From a bacterium (lineage in GTDB: Bacteria > Coprothermobacterota > Coprothermobacteria > Coprothermobacterales > JAADFF01): DNA of 6,899 nt. The stretch spans positions 1-6,899 of the forward strand of contig JAMORD010000100.1 of the NCBI GenBank assembly GCA_027063755.1. Direction: 5' to 3'. The notes beneath the pieces are model-generated. The model made no database searches, had not been told where the DNA came from, and saw only the letters and a list, made by a program, of their open reading frames with translations. Positions 1 through 6,847 of this stretch are shown piece by piece. The number at the start of each line of letters is the position of its first letter. Position 1 is the stretch's first letter. A program made the position numbers and the translations under genes.

Positions 1-1
1 T

Positions 2-31
2 ATTATACAAGATATATGCTTATTTATGCAA
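2..31 (-). promoter_or_regulatory. Possible sigma-A type promoter reading left out of the window
   Basis: On the minus strand there is a perfect TATAAT box (2-7), with TTGCAT (26-31) 18 bases upstream. The -35 match is poor (only the TTG agrees with TTGACA). It lies just downstream of the cyclase stop codon, so it would drive a minus-strand gene beyond the left edge. The region is AT-rich, so chance is a real alternative. No hairpin terminator is visible between the cyclase stop and this site, so read-through from the upstream pair is also possible. Confidence 0.35.
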
Positions 32-47
32 CTATGATGTGCTATTG

Positions 48-3011
48 CTATTGGTAATAGATTTCTATGCGATTCTTACCGTTATTTTTTGCAAGGTACA
101 TGGCCTTGTCGGCATTTTCTATAGCCCTTTCAAGGGGTATATCAGGTGAGGAGACTGTATATATGCCTATGGAGAGGGTTATCATATAGTGGGTAAGCAT
201 CAGATGATTTTTTATTTTTTCTTTTATTCTTTGGGCTACTTTAAGGGCTGACTGAGTATTTGAATATGGTAGTATGATGAGAAACTCATCGCCACCATAT
301 CGTATAGCCCTATCTGATATACGTATTTCTTCCATGATAATAGATGCCACTGTTTTTAAGACTTTATCGCCCTCTGCATGACCGTATATGTCATTGACAT
401 ACTTGAAGTTGTCAATGTCCATGAAGATAATAGATATGCTATGACCATCTTTTAGTGTTCTATTCCACATGCGAGGGGCGTCTTCAGTAAGAAACCATCG
501 TGAGTGTATACCTGTTAGGCTGTCAAATTTGGCTTTTTCTACAATAGTGAGTCCGTCAAGCATGTCTACTATGATAGATGCAAATCGTCTAATGGTTTTT
601 ACTGTTATAAGGTCAAAGATGCCGTCTGCATATCTATGCTCTGCATAAATAAGCAGTTTTCTGTCTCCTATTTTATAGGTTACTGTCACTGTGGAGGGTT
701 TCTCCGTTATAACATAGTCGTCTATATCGGGTATGTTTAGTTCTTCAATATCACCTATTAGTGAATAGGTGGCCTCAATATGGGTATCATTGCTTTCATA
801 TCTACCGTAGGCTACAAGATACGGTATATGTAGTCCTCTCAAGAGGTGTTTCATGACATCTTCTTTGTTGCTGCTACCTATGGCCGATATGGTTACCTCA
901 AGCAGGCGATTTTGCTCCCTAAATCTCCTAACAAGCGTTGATATGTAGGGATTATCCGGTTGTAGCAGTAAACCACCAGTTTCTTCTAATATATCTTGGG
1001 GGGCTATGCCTTCTATCTCGTCGTATAAAAATCTTGCGGTTAAGGCATGTTCTATGCTATCTGATGCATCTATATCTTTCAGCAGTCTGTATAGGTAGGT
1101 ATGTGTAATGGCTCGCTTTAGTATGTTGTCGCTTTGTGTATATTTCCTGACCATTGACCGAAGTGTTGCAATGGCATCATACTGTTTGTCTTTGATGTAT
1201 TTTCCCGATATATATACCAGTAGAGGATGCTTAATGGTATTCAGCGATGGCAGATCTATTTTTCCCTTTGCTATCTCTAATGCTATTTTCATTGTTTCCC
1301 ACTGTGGCGTGAAGTAAGGTACTACACCATAACTTTGCCACTGTCTGAGAATATCTTCCAGTGAGTTCCATTTTTCCTGATTGGTGGCCTCCATGGCCAG
1401 AAGCCTAAAGTATATGTTCTTGGCTATAACATGTTTGGTTTTGGGGATTAAACTCCGTATAGTATCAAGGTATAGGTGAAAGTCTTCTTCTCTTCCATAC
1501 AACAAGGCCGATTCGGCCATAGCACCGTATAGGTATATGGCTTCTTTAGGTCTAAACACAGATTTTAGCCCTGATGTGATAGATGTAAAGGTATGTTTTA
1601 CTGTGCTATATGGTATGCCGGCATATGGGGTTGTAATGAGCCAGTGTCCGAATGAGCTGCTACTGTGCATAATATCAAGACCTATGGCCTGCCAATACAT
1701 TGTCAGTGATACACGGGGTGATACATCTTCTTTCATCATGAGTGCCGTTGCAAGACTGCGAATAAGATGTCCTTCAAAGGCTTTAAATCCCTCTTTGCCG
1801 GAGATGTCTTCTATGGTGTCTCTTATCTTCTCGGTTGCACCATCTATGTCAGGCGCTTTGCCCAGATGTCGGGATAGTATTCTTAACAGGTGTACCTTGA
1901 TATGTAGAGGTATATCTTCTGGTATGGGATTCTTTTCTATGAGTTTGCGTATGTCTGTGCTATGCCTTGTAAAATGCACCATGTTGATGATGCCATATGC
2001 GGCATATACCTTATTGTGTCCTTGAGAAGTGTTATATGCTTTCCATAGGGATTCCCACAGAGTAGGGTGTATGTCAATATTTGTGCCTTCCATAATGACG
2101 CTAAGCATGAGTAGTAGAAGTGGGTCCTTTATACCCAATGTGTGAAATTGATTAAGCAATGTCTTTCCGTATGTACCCAGGAGTCTTGTGTATCCCAAAG
2201 CCAATATGGCGTATTTCAAAATGTCTTTATCTGAAAATATTTCTTCCGTTGTAAGTGTGCTTTCTATAAGGTGATACGCCGTGAGAAAATAGTTATCTTC
2301 TTCTATATAGCGGTGTAGAACTTTCTTGATGTACGGTATTTTTTCTTTCTTTAACGCTGTTGCGGCTATGAGGCCGCCGAGGAAACAAGGTTTGTCAAGT
2401 ACAGAGAGGGCTTGTTTGGCATGTTGTGGTGTGGCAGATACGATGAGTGTATAAATTTTATCTATGTCCCTAGGAATAAGGTATGGACTATCGGTATCTA
2501 TAAAAAGGTGTTTGTAATGTCCGACAGCGCTGGCATGTTTTTTGCTGAGGGCAAAGTTTTCTATGGCAAGTAGTGAAAGTATGTAATCGGTATCTGATGC
2601 CTTGATAAAAGTTTTTTTCTTGGGAATACGCAGGTATATATCTATATCTTTTTCTGTATTCAGTTTGGGGACGGTTCTCAAGAATTTTTCCACGGGAAAG
2701 TATATGCCTGGTAGATATCTGTCTATATACCATTTGTATATTCCTGTCTTTATTGAGATATATTCCATAGCCTGAAGGACAAGGGTACATGGTATACGTC
2801 CAAATGGCCTATCTCTTGTGCTGCTTTGCATTTCTTTAAGTACATATAAGTTCATGTGTGGTAGTTTGACATCGTGTTCTTTTACATAGAGCAATATTCT
2901 TTGTGCGATATTTTGCATAGGATAAGCAGATTGTGGAGTGGAGAGAGATATGTGCAATATATGCTCATCTTTAATGTCATGCTTAGTTTTTATAAGGTGG
3001 AAATGGGCCAT
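48..3011 (-). CDS. Large soluble diguanylate cyclase: helical-repeat region, GAF-like segment, GGDEF domain
   Basis: Predicted to make the second messenger c-di-GMP from two GTP. The C-terminal GGDEF domain spans about residues 829-987. It opens with the usual DSLTG-type motif and has metal-binding Asp in MDIDNF (about 865-868), an intact GGDEF signature (906-910), and an RISD I-site (897-900) exactly five residues before it, so it should be active and product-inhibited. Residues about 700-825 read like a GAF domain: the entry helix LLEVTISAIGSSNKEDV, a beta-rich middle, and an exit helix running straight into GGDEF. Residues about 130-690 are almost all amphipathic helices, resembling degenerate TPR-type repeats; I do not recognise the first 130. 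No signal peptide or membrane segment is seen, so it should be cytoplasmic. ATG at 3011 is preceded by AAGGGGAG, 9 bases away. It lies 26 bases after the flavin reductase gene on the same strand, probably one operon. The cyclase call is firm; the N-terminal domain call is tentative. Confidence 0.93.
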   Translation of the reverse strand: MAHFHLIKTKHDIKDEHILHISLSTPQSAYPMQNIAQRILLYVKEHDVKLPHMNLYVLKEMQSSTRDRPFGRIPCTLVLQAMEYISIKTGIYKWYIDRYLPGIYFPVEKFLRTVPKLNTEKDIDIYLRIPKKKTFIKASDTDYILSLLAIENFALSKKHASAVGHYKHLFIDTDSPYLIPRDIDKIYTLIVSATPQHAKQALSVLDKPCFLGGLIAATALKKEKIPYIKKVLHRYIEEDNYFLTAYHLIESTLTTEEIFSDKDILKYAILALGYTRLLGTYGKTLLNQFHTLGIKDPLLLLMLSVIMEGTNIDIHPTLWESLWKAYNTSQGHNKVYAAYGIINMVHFTRHSTDIRKLIEKNPIPEDIPLHIKVHLLRILSRHLGKAPDIDGATEKIRDTIEDISGKEGFKAFEGHLIRSLATALMMKEDVSPRVSLTMYWQAIGLDIMHSSSSFGHWLITTPYAGIPYSTVKHTFTSITSGLKSVFRPKEAIYLYGAMAESALLYGREEDFHLYLDTIRSLIPKTKHVIAKNIYFRLLAMEATNQEKWNSLEDILRQWQSYGVVPYFTPQWETMKIALEIAKGKIDLPSLNTIKHPLLVYISGKYIKDKQYDAIATLRSMVRKYTQSDNILKRAITHTYLYRLLKDIDASDSIEHALTARFLYDEIEGIAPQDILEETGGLLLQPDNPYISTLVRRFREQNRLLEVTISAIGSSNKEDVMKHLLRGLHIPYLVAYGRYESNDTHIEATYSLIGDIEELNIPDIDDYVITEKPSTVTVTYKIGDRKLLIYAEHRYADGIFDLITVKTIRRFASIIVDMLDGLTIVEKAKFDSLTGIHSRWFLTEDAPRMWNRTLKDGHSISIIFMDIDNFKYVNDIYGHAEGDKVLKTVASIIMEEIRISDRAIRYGGDEFLIILPYSNTQSALKVAQRIKEKIKNHLMLTHYMITLSIGIYTVSSPDIPLERAIENADKAMYLAKNNGKNRIEIYYQ

Positions 3012-3037
3012 TGGGGTTCACTCCCCTTGTGTTTGAT

Positions 3038-3544
3038 TTATATAGAAAATGTAGGGGCCTTGGGTGGTTCCTTGCCTCTTAATACATTGTGGTAGTAGTC
3101 GTAAGTTAGTGGTTTGCCATCTTTTATAATGTTGGCGTCTACTACCTTGCCTATAAACAATATGTGCATGCCCAGATCCATTTCTTGGGCTACATTGGCC
3201 TCAATGTATGCTATAGAGTGGTCTGTTACGATAGGGGCACCTGTTTTGCCTATTTTCCACGATATGGTATTGTCAAATTTGTTAAAATCTCTACCACTTC
3301 TGAAGCCAAATCTGCCTATAAATATCATGTCAGCTGTCTGGTCAAGCACAGATATGCTAAACACCTTTGATGTGTGAACATACTCGCATGTAAGGTTGTC
3401 TTTATGTAAGGCTATAACTACCTGCACAGGCTCCGATGTAACCTGAAATGCCACATTGGCAATCTGACCGTTGGGCTTTCCATCTTTGATGGAAGACACG
3501 ATGTAGAGCCCATATGTCATCTTATGAAGAGCATGTTTATTCAT
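3038..3544 (-). CDS. Flavin reductase-like (FMN-binding split-barrel) protein, stand-alone, no rubredoxin domain
   Basis: A 168-residue protein of the flavin reductase family (FMN-binding split barrel), which binds FMN and typically moves electrons between NAD(P)H and flavin, oxygen or an electron carrier. Family features visible are the N-terminal MTYGLY segment (9-14), NGQIAN (25-30), the FGFRSGRDFNKF block (79-90), the GMHILFIGKV strand (125-134) and the LTYDYYH end (147-152). The tail RGKEPPKAPTF resembles the linker which, in clostridial high-molecular-weight rubredoxin-type proteins, leads into a rubredoxin domain; here the protein stops there, with no CxxC motif. An in-frame GTG lies at 3553, but ATG at 3544 is preferred because AGAGGGG sits 8 bases upstream of it. 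No signal peptide, so cytoplasmic. It is the first gene of a probable operon with the GGDEF protein and is divergent from the chemoreceptor gene. Its exact electron donor and acceptor cannot be read from sequence. Confidence 0.88.
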   Translation of the reverse strand: MNKHALHKMTYGLYIVSSIKDGKPNGQIANVAFQVTSEPVQVVIALHKDNLTCEYVHTSKVFSISVLDQTADMIFIGRFGFRSGRDFNKFDNTISWKIGKTGAPIVTDHSIAYIEANVAQEMDLGMHILFIGKVVDANIIKDGKPLTYDYYHNVLRGKEPPKAPTFSI

Positions 3545-3645
3545 GGATATCACCCCTCTACCTGTATTGTATCAGAGAAGATAGCTTATGGCATAAATAT
3601 GATATTTGATACTATAAATATAGGCGAGATGTGGAGGTGATGTTG
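3545..3645. promoter_or_regulatory. Divergent intergenic region between flavin reductase and chemoreceptor genes
   Basis: This 101-base AT-rich gap must carry the start signals for both divergent units. At its ends are the two ribosome binding sites: AGAGGGG on the minus strand (about 3553-3559) and GGAGG on the plus strand (3633-3637), each 8 bases from its ATG. Plus strand: TATAAA at 3613-3618 is a candidate -10 box, but there is no good -35. Minus strand: TACAAT at 3566-3571 is a candidate -10, also without a good -35 and very close to the ribosome binding site. ATAAATAT occurs twice in the same orientation (3593-3600 and 3614-3621), 21 bases apart, about two helical turns. No sigma-28 motility promoter with correct spacing was found. 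Confidence 0.5.
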
Positions 3646-5187
3646 ATGTTATGGCTCGTGTTTGCCATTGTGTTTGCTTTTAGCGTTTATGCTGCTTTTT
3701 CAGCTGGAGTGTGGTTTGGTATTGTAGATGTTTTGCTATTTGCCATATTGGGTGTTGTACTTTATAAGTATGCAAATGGGACATATGTTGAAGAGGTTGC
3801 GGTAGACAGGCAAGACAATCTGCTGACAAAGGACATGGTGAAGATGACAACACGGCTTGTTGAAGAGAACGAAAAGCTTAGTGTAGATGCCGATGCCCTA
3901 AAGGAGAGCACCGAGAAGTTGAGGGTGGCAGAGAGGTATTTGGAAGAGAGTGTTTCCGAGATACAGAGGGCTACAGATCTCTTATCTGAACGCATGGATG
4001 TACTGAAAAATTATTCTGATGAGGCCCTTTCTGCAGCCGAGAGTGCAAGCAGTGCCGGTGAGATGTTAAGAAGATTGTCAGAAGAGGGAGAAGAGGCACT
4101 AAAGAGAATGGAAAGCAGTTTGGAACGAATAGAGCTTGTTGATAAGCAGAGCAAGAGTATGGTGCAGAAGCTTGAAGAGAAGAGTAAGGGTATTACAGAA
4201 CTTGTGAATATTATAGAAAAGATAGCTGCCCAGACTAATCTCTTGGCCCTCAATGCCGCTATAGAGGCTGCCCGTGCTGGTGAGGCAGGGCGGGGGTTTG
4301 CCGTTGTTGCCTCTGAGATACGCAAGCTGGCAGAAGAGACAAAGAACACGGCTGAGCAGATTAGAGCAGTTATTGATGAGATGACACAGGCTGTTGCAGA
4401 GGTTATGTCAACAAGCGATAATCTATCGGAAGAGATGAGGGATATTGCCACTATTACAGGCGATGTAACATCTAAATTTACTTCTATTATTGGCGGTGTG
4501 GGTGATGTACAAAATAGCATAGAAAACATGGTGAAGCTTTCCAGTAGCACGAGAGATGTGGCGTCATCTATTGGTGAGGCAACAGCACTTGTTGTTTCTG
4601 CTATGGAGAAATTGCAGACGGAAACCCATGTGCTTGCCGATGTAACACAAAATATAGAGAAGGCCACAGCCGATGTTATGCATAGTGCATCTATTACATC
4701 TGATATCGTCAGTGAAACGGCAGAGAGGGTATTTGGAGCTTATGAAGGTGCTATTAGGTCCAAGATAGAGCCATTTGTAGATAAGGCTATGGCTATTGTC
4801 TCTTCTTATTATGAGAAAGAAAAGACAGGGCAGATGACAAGACAGGAGGCTCAAGAACGGGCCAAGGAAGAGTTGAGGAACATGCGAAAGGGAAGTCTCT
4901 ATATATTTGTCAATGATGGTAACTATGTATCGGTTGTCAATGCCAACAGAGACCTTGAGGGACAAAACCTTGAGCATGTCAAAGATCCTCACGGTGTTGC
5001 ACTTGTTAAAGAGATGGTAGACGGATCAAAACTGGCTGGTGAAAAAGGTAAGACACTGATATATGTGTGGCCCAAGCCAGGTACGGGCAAGAGTTCCCCT
5101 AAGATGTCTATTGCCAAGTGGTTTGCACCATGGCAGTGGTCGGTGGGAACGGGTATTTATATAGATGAAGCATTTGATAATAAATAG
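3646..5187 (+). CDS. Methyl-accepting chemotaxis protein with C-terminal cytoplasmic Cache domain
   Basis: A 513-residue chemoreceptor. Two hydrophobic helices (about 2-19 and 22-40) with almost no loop form a membrane hairpin, so there is no extracellular sensor. No clear HAMP follows; a long coiled coil (about 50-190) leads into the canonical signalling tip (about 193-229, with [18 protein letters not shown] and [18 protein letters not shown]) that binds CheA/CheW, then a returning coiled coil to about 365. Residues about 370-510 match a single Cache domain (sCache_2 type): helix with [20 protein letters not shown], then [14 protein letters not shown], a KDPHG turn (446-450), YVWPKPG (473-479), [10 protein letters not shown], and [15 protein letters not shown]. 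Cache domains normally bind small ligands outside the cell and precede the signalling domain; here the order is reversed and the sensor should be cytoplasmic. In-frame GTG/ATG codons exist at 3631-3640, but ATG 3646 is chosen because GGAGG lies 8 bases upstream. No C-terminal CheR/CheB-tethering pentapeptide is seen. The lipoprotein gene follows after 49 bases with no terminator between. Confidence 0.93.
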   Translation: MLWLVFAIVFAFSVYAAFSAGVWFGIVDVLLFAILGVVLYKYANGTYVEEVAVDRQDNLLTKDMVKMTTRLVEENEKLSVDADALKESTEKLRVAERYLEESVSEIQRATDLLSERMDVLKNYSDEALSAAESASSAGEMLRRLSEEGEEALKRMESSLERIELVDKQSKSMVQKLEEKSKGITELVNIIEKIAAQTNLLALNAAIEAARAGEAGRGFAVVASEIRKLAEETKNTAEQIRAVIDEMTQAVAEVMSTSDNLSEEMRDIATITGDVTSKFTSIIGGVGDVQNSIENMVKLSSSTRDVASSIGEATALVVSAMEKLQTETHVLADVTQNIEKATADVMHSASITSDIVSETAERVFGAYEGAIRSKIEPFVDKAMAIVSSYYEKEKTGQMTRQEAQERAKEELRNMRKGSLYIFVNDGNYVSVVNANRDLEGQNLEHVKDPHGVALVKEMVDGSKLAGEKGKTLIYVWPKPGTGKSSPKMSIAKWFAPWQWSVGTGIYIDEAFDNK

Positions 5188-5236
5188 TTGTGATATTATT
5201 TAGTATAAAAGTACATTATTGGGGGAGGGGGAATAT
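5188..5236 (+). promoter_or_regulatory. Short gap before lipoprotein gene: ribosome binding site and weak promoter-like pair
   Basis: The gap has no hairpin terminator, which favours co-transcription of the chemoreceptor and lipoprotein genes. A strong GGAGG (5224-5228) in a run of purines sits 8 bases before ATG 5237 and fixes the lipoprotein start. TTGTGA (5188-5193) and TACATT (5212-5217), 18 bases apart, each match consensus at 4 of 6 positions and could be a weak internal promoter. The ribosome binding site is convincing; the promoter is not. Confidence 0.4.
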
Positions 5237-5839
5237 ATGTTGCGTAGGTTATCTATATGGGTAGCGCTGGTGTTAAGCATATCATTGATACTTATGGGCT
5301 GTGGTGCTACACAGCCGTCTACAGGAACAGGGGATACATCTACCCAGACAGGTGGTGCCACACAGACACCAGAGGCACACGGCACAGATATAGAGATTAC
5401 ATCTTATGTCATAGCCGATGGTGGCACATATTTTTATCTAAAGCCTGTCAAGGTGAAGGTGCACTTTGACTCTACACCAACCCTTGAAGATAAGATTAAA
5501 GTGGCATTGTCTTTACTTGCATCACCCACACTTGCCACTGCTACCACACAGGTGCCACTGCCTGAAGGAACGAAGGTATTGGGGGTAGAGGTGACAGGTT
5601 CTGTGGCCACGGTGAATTTCTCTAAAGATATTATGAAAAACCCCGGTGTTGGTGCAGAGGGCGAAGCCCTGGCCCTGTGTAGCATACCCCTTACGGCAGA
5701 GCAGTTTGGTATAGAAAAGGTCTATGTGCTTATTGAGGGACAGAAACCATCTGAGTCCAATGGATACATAGACTTTTGGGGCCACATAGGGTTTTATGAA
5801 CAGCCCCTTACAGCTCAAGGTTGTAAAGACACACCATAG
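5237..5839 (+). CDS. GerMN-domain lipoprotein
   Basis: A 200-residue predicted lipoprotein. A basic start (MLRR) and a hydrophobic stretch end in a lipobox LMGC, making Cys22 the lipidated residue after signal peptidase II cleavage, so the mature protein is anchored on the outer face of the membrane. Residues about 23-50 are a Thr/Gly/Gln/Ser-rich flexible linker. The rest fits a single GerMN domain: YFYLKPVKVKVHF, then a helix with EDKIKVALSLLASP, LPEGTKVLGVEVTGSVATVNFS, the GAEGEALALCSIPLTAEQFGIEKVYVLIEG block, and a short tail. GerMN is named for the spore germination/sporulation protein GerM and also occurs singly in envelope lipoproteins; its biochemical role is not well defined. An in-frame TTG at 5219 is rejected as start because the ribosome binding site lies inside that extension. 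It follows the chemoreceptor gene and may be in its operon. Its stop abuts the stop of the convergent gene. Confidence 0.88.
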   Translation: MLRRLSIWVALVLSISLILMGCGATQPSTGTGDTSTQTGGATQTPEAHGTDIEITSYVIADGGTYFYLKPVKVKVHFDSTPTLEDKIKVALSLLASPTLATATTQVPLPEGTKVLGVEVTGSVATVNFSKDIMKNPGVGAEGEALALCSIPLTAEQFGIEKVYVLIEGQKPSESNGYIDFWGHIGFYEQPLTAQGCKDTP

Positions 5840-6775
5840 CTAAACATTGAGTCCATAGATGTCTCTGTAGAAGGCATCTATGGACTTTCTTGCATGTATG
5901 TAAAAGAAGTTGTCTGGTATATCAATATCGTCTATCAGTGAGAACTTCATAAACATACATCTAAGACAATCCTCCCTTGGTTGTGATATGAGCTCCTTCA
6001 AAATGGCTCGTATATGACTGGGAAGGGGAAAAGATATATGCCTTCTGAATGTCAGGTGTCCGTAGATATATAGGGCTATAAAGACCTGCTTTAGAACCTC
6101 TGGGGTTAGCTCACGGTTGCGTTTATAGTAGTCTCCAATATCCATGTCTATACGGTCTATAAGCACATCTACCCTGACATCTTGTATTTTTCTACCGAGC
6201 ATATCTATACCCACCTGCGTGTGATGATTTTCTCCCCTCCTGCTCCGGTATGGTCTAACAATACGGTAGTGGCTCCAGTCTATGAGGTCTATGACATCGG
6301 CTATTGAATCGTCTCTGTCAAGGTCCTGTATCTCTTCCCTGAGGTGTTTCAGCTCCTCTATATACTCTTTGGTGTATTCAAAGTGCCGAAGATGCCTGTA
6401 TATGATGCTTGATATGCCATAGAGGTTAAAGTTTACAAGGCTGTCTAGCTGTGAGGTAATATATCTTTCCCATAGGGGGTGCTTGTATACTACGGCATCG
6501 GGGTTGGTGTAGCTATAGGCAAGGAGTACGCTGTCCATGTCTCCTCTTCCTATGCCTGTGAGAAAAGACTGAAGTGTCATATATGTAATGGTGATACCGT
6601 CCTCTGTAAAATAAACTTTGCCCGGGCTGTCCATGTACATGATACTTCTTATGGTGGGGAGGAATACCCCCATAAGACGAGAGGTGTGTTTCGCACCGAG
6701 TGTAAGCTTTTCATCTACCGATGCTATGTAAAGCACATTGGGCACTATCTGCTTGCTCTTTAGTTGTATATCCAT
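5840..6775 (-). CDS. Protein of uncertain family, possible degenerate nucleotidyltransferase
   Basis: A 311-residue cytoplasmic protein, with no signal peptide or membrane segment; I do not recognise it securely. Its layout recalls predicted nucleotidyltransferases of the DNA polymerase beta superfamily (RlaP/COG3541 type). An N-terminal strand YIASV (16-20) stands where GS is expected, MGVFLP (35-40) stands where the family has RGV(F/Y)xP, and a helix LQSFLTGIGRGDMDSVLLAY (68-87) with HPLWERYI (99-106) follows. Near the C-terminus a helix leads into HISFPLPSHIRAIL (246-259), like the RLxxExLxxGxIxFPL segment. If so, the catalytic Gly-Ser and DxD carboxylates are replaced (AS, and TSR at 31-33), so it would be inactive. 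A charged helical middle (about 135-170) and a CLRC pair (270-273) are also seen. ATG 6775 is preferred over ATG 6790 because GGGGGA lies 7 bases upstream of it; the longer form would have 316 residues. Its 3' end carries a strong inverted repeat. It is a real gene; the family is a guess. Confidence 0.8.
   Translation of the reverse strand: MDIQLKSKQIVPNVLYIASVDEKLTLGAKHTSRLMGVFLPTIRSIMYMDSPGKVYFTEDGITITYMTLQSFLTGIGRGDMDSVLLAYSYTNPDAVVYKHPLWERYITSQLDSLVNFNLYGISSIIYRHLRHFEYTKEYIEELKHLREEIQDLDRDDSIADVIDLIDWSHYRIVRPYRSRRGENHHTQVGIDMLGRKIQDVRVDVLIDRIDMDIGDYYKRNRELTPEVLKQVFIALYIYGHLTFRRHISFPLPSHIRAILKELISQPREDCLRCMFMKFSLIDDIDIPDNFFYIHARKSIDAFYRDIYGLNV
5850..5886 (+). terminator. 12-bp perfect inverted repeat, likely terminator for the lipoprotein transcript, inside the opposite gene
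   Basis: AGTCCATAGATG (5850-5861) and CATCTATGGACT (5875-5886) are exact reverse complements around a 13-base loop. On the plus strand the hairpin begins 10 bases after the lipoprotein stop, and the stem runs into TTTCTTG, a modest U-rich tract, which suits intrinsic termination. On the minus strand the hairpin lies within the last codons of the convergent gene and is followed by CAATGTTTAG, a weaker U context. The tract is short, so the terminator role is likely but not certain. Confidence 0.6.
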
Positions 6776-6822
6776 ATCAGTTTCCCCCATATATCTAATA
6801 TATCACCTTGATGTAGAGAAAG

Positions 6823-6847
6823 AAAAAAAGGGGACCTGATGGTCCCC
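6823..6847 (-). terminator. Rho-independent terminator of a minus-strand transcript entering from the right
   Basis: On the minus strand the stem GGGGACC, loop ATCA and arm GGTCCCC (6830-6847) form a perfect 7-bp GC-rich hairpin, followed at once by seven T (6823-6829). The gene it serves lies beyond the right edge; a TAA on the minus strand at 6895-6897 could be its stop codon, leaving about 47 bases of 3' leader. No plus-strand T-run follows, so it is one-directional. It also insulates the 311-residue protein gene, whose promoter would have to lie in the roughly 47 bases between the terminator and ATG 6775. Confidence 0.85.

Noticed and set aside
1614-1625. Perfect 12-base palindrome TATGCCGGCATA
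   Set aside because: It lies mid-gene with no extension of the symmetry; one or two 12-base palindromes are expected by chance in a window of this length.
1537-2025. 162-residue open frame on the plus strand opposite the cyclase gene
   Set aside because: No ribosome binding site or recognisable domain, and wholly inside a convincing gene on the other strand.
3594-3630. Possible sigma-28 (motility) promoter for the chemoreceptor: TAAA at 3594-3597 and GGCGAGAT at 3623-3630
   Set aside because: The second element matches the -10 consensus at 6 of 8 positions, but the spacing to TAAA is 25 bases instead of about 15, and the start site would fall in the ribosome binding site.
3631-3645. Upstream start codons (GTG 3631, ATG 3640) for the chemoreceptor
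   Set aside because: The GGAGG at 3633-3637 lies inside or too close to these codons and is ideally spaced for ATG 3646.
4011-4667. 218-residue open frame on the minus strand within the chemoreceptor gene
   Set aside because: Ser/Leu/Ile-rich low-complexity translation antisense to the highly conserved signalling hairpin; a shadow of the coiled-coil coding sequence with no family features.
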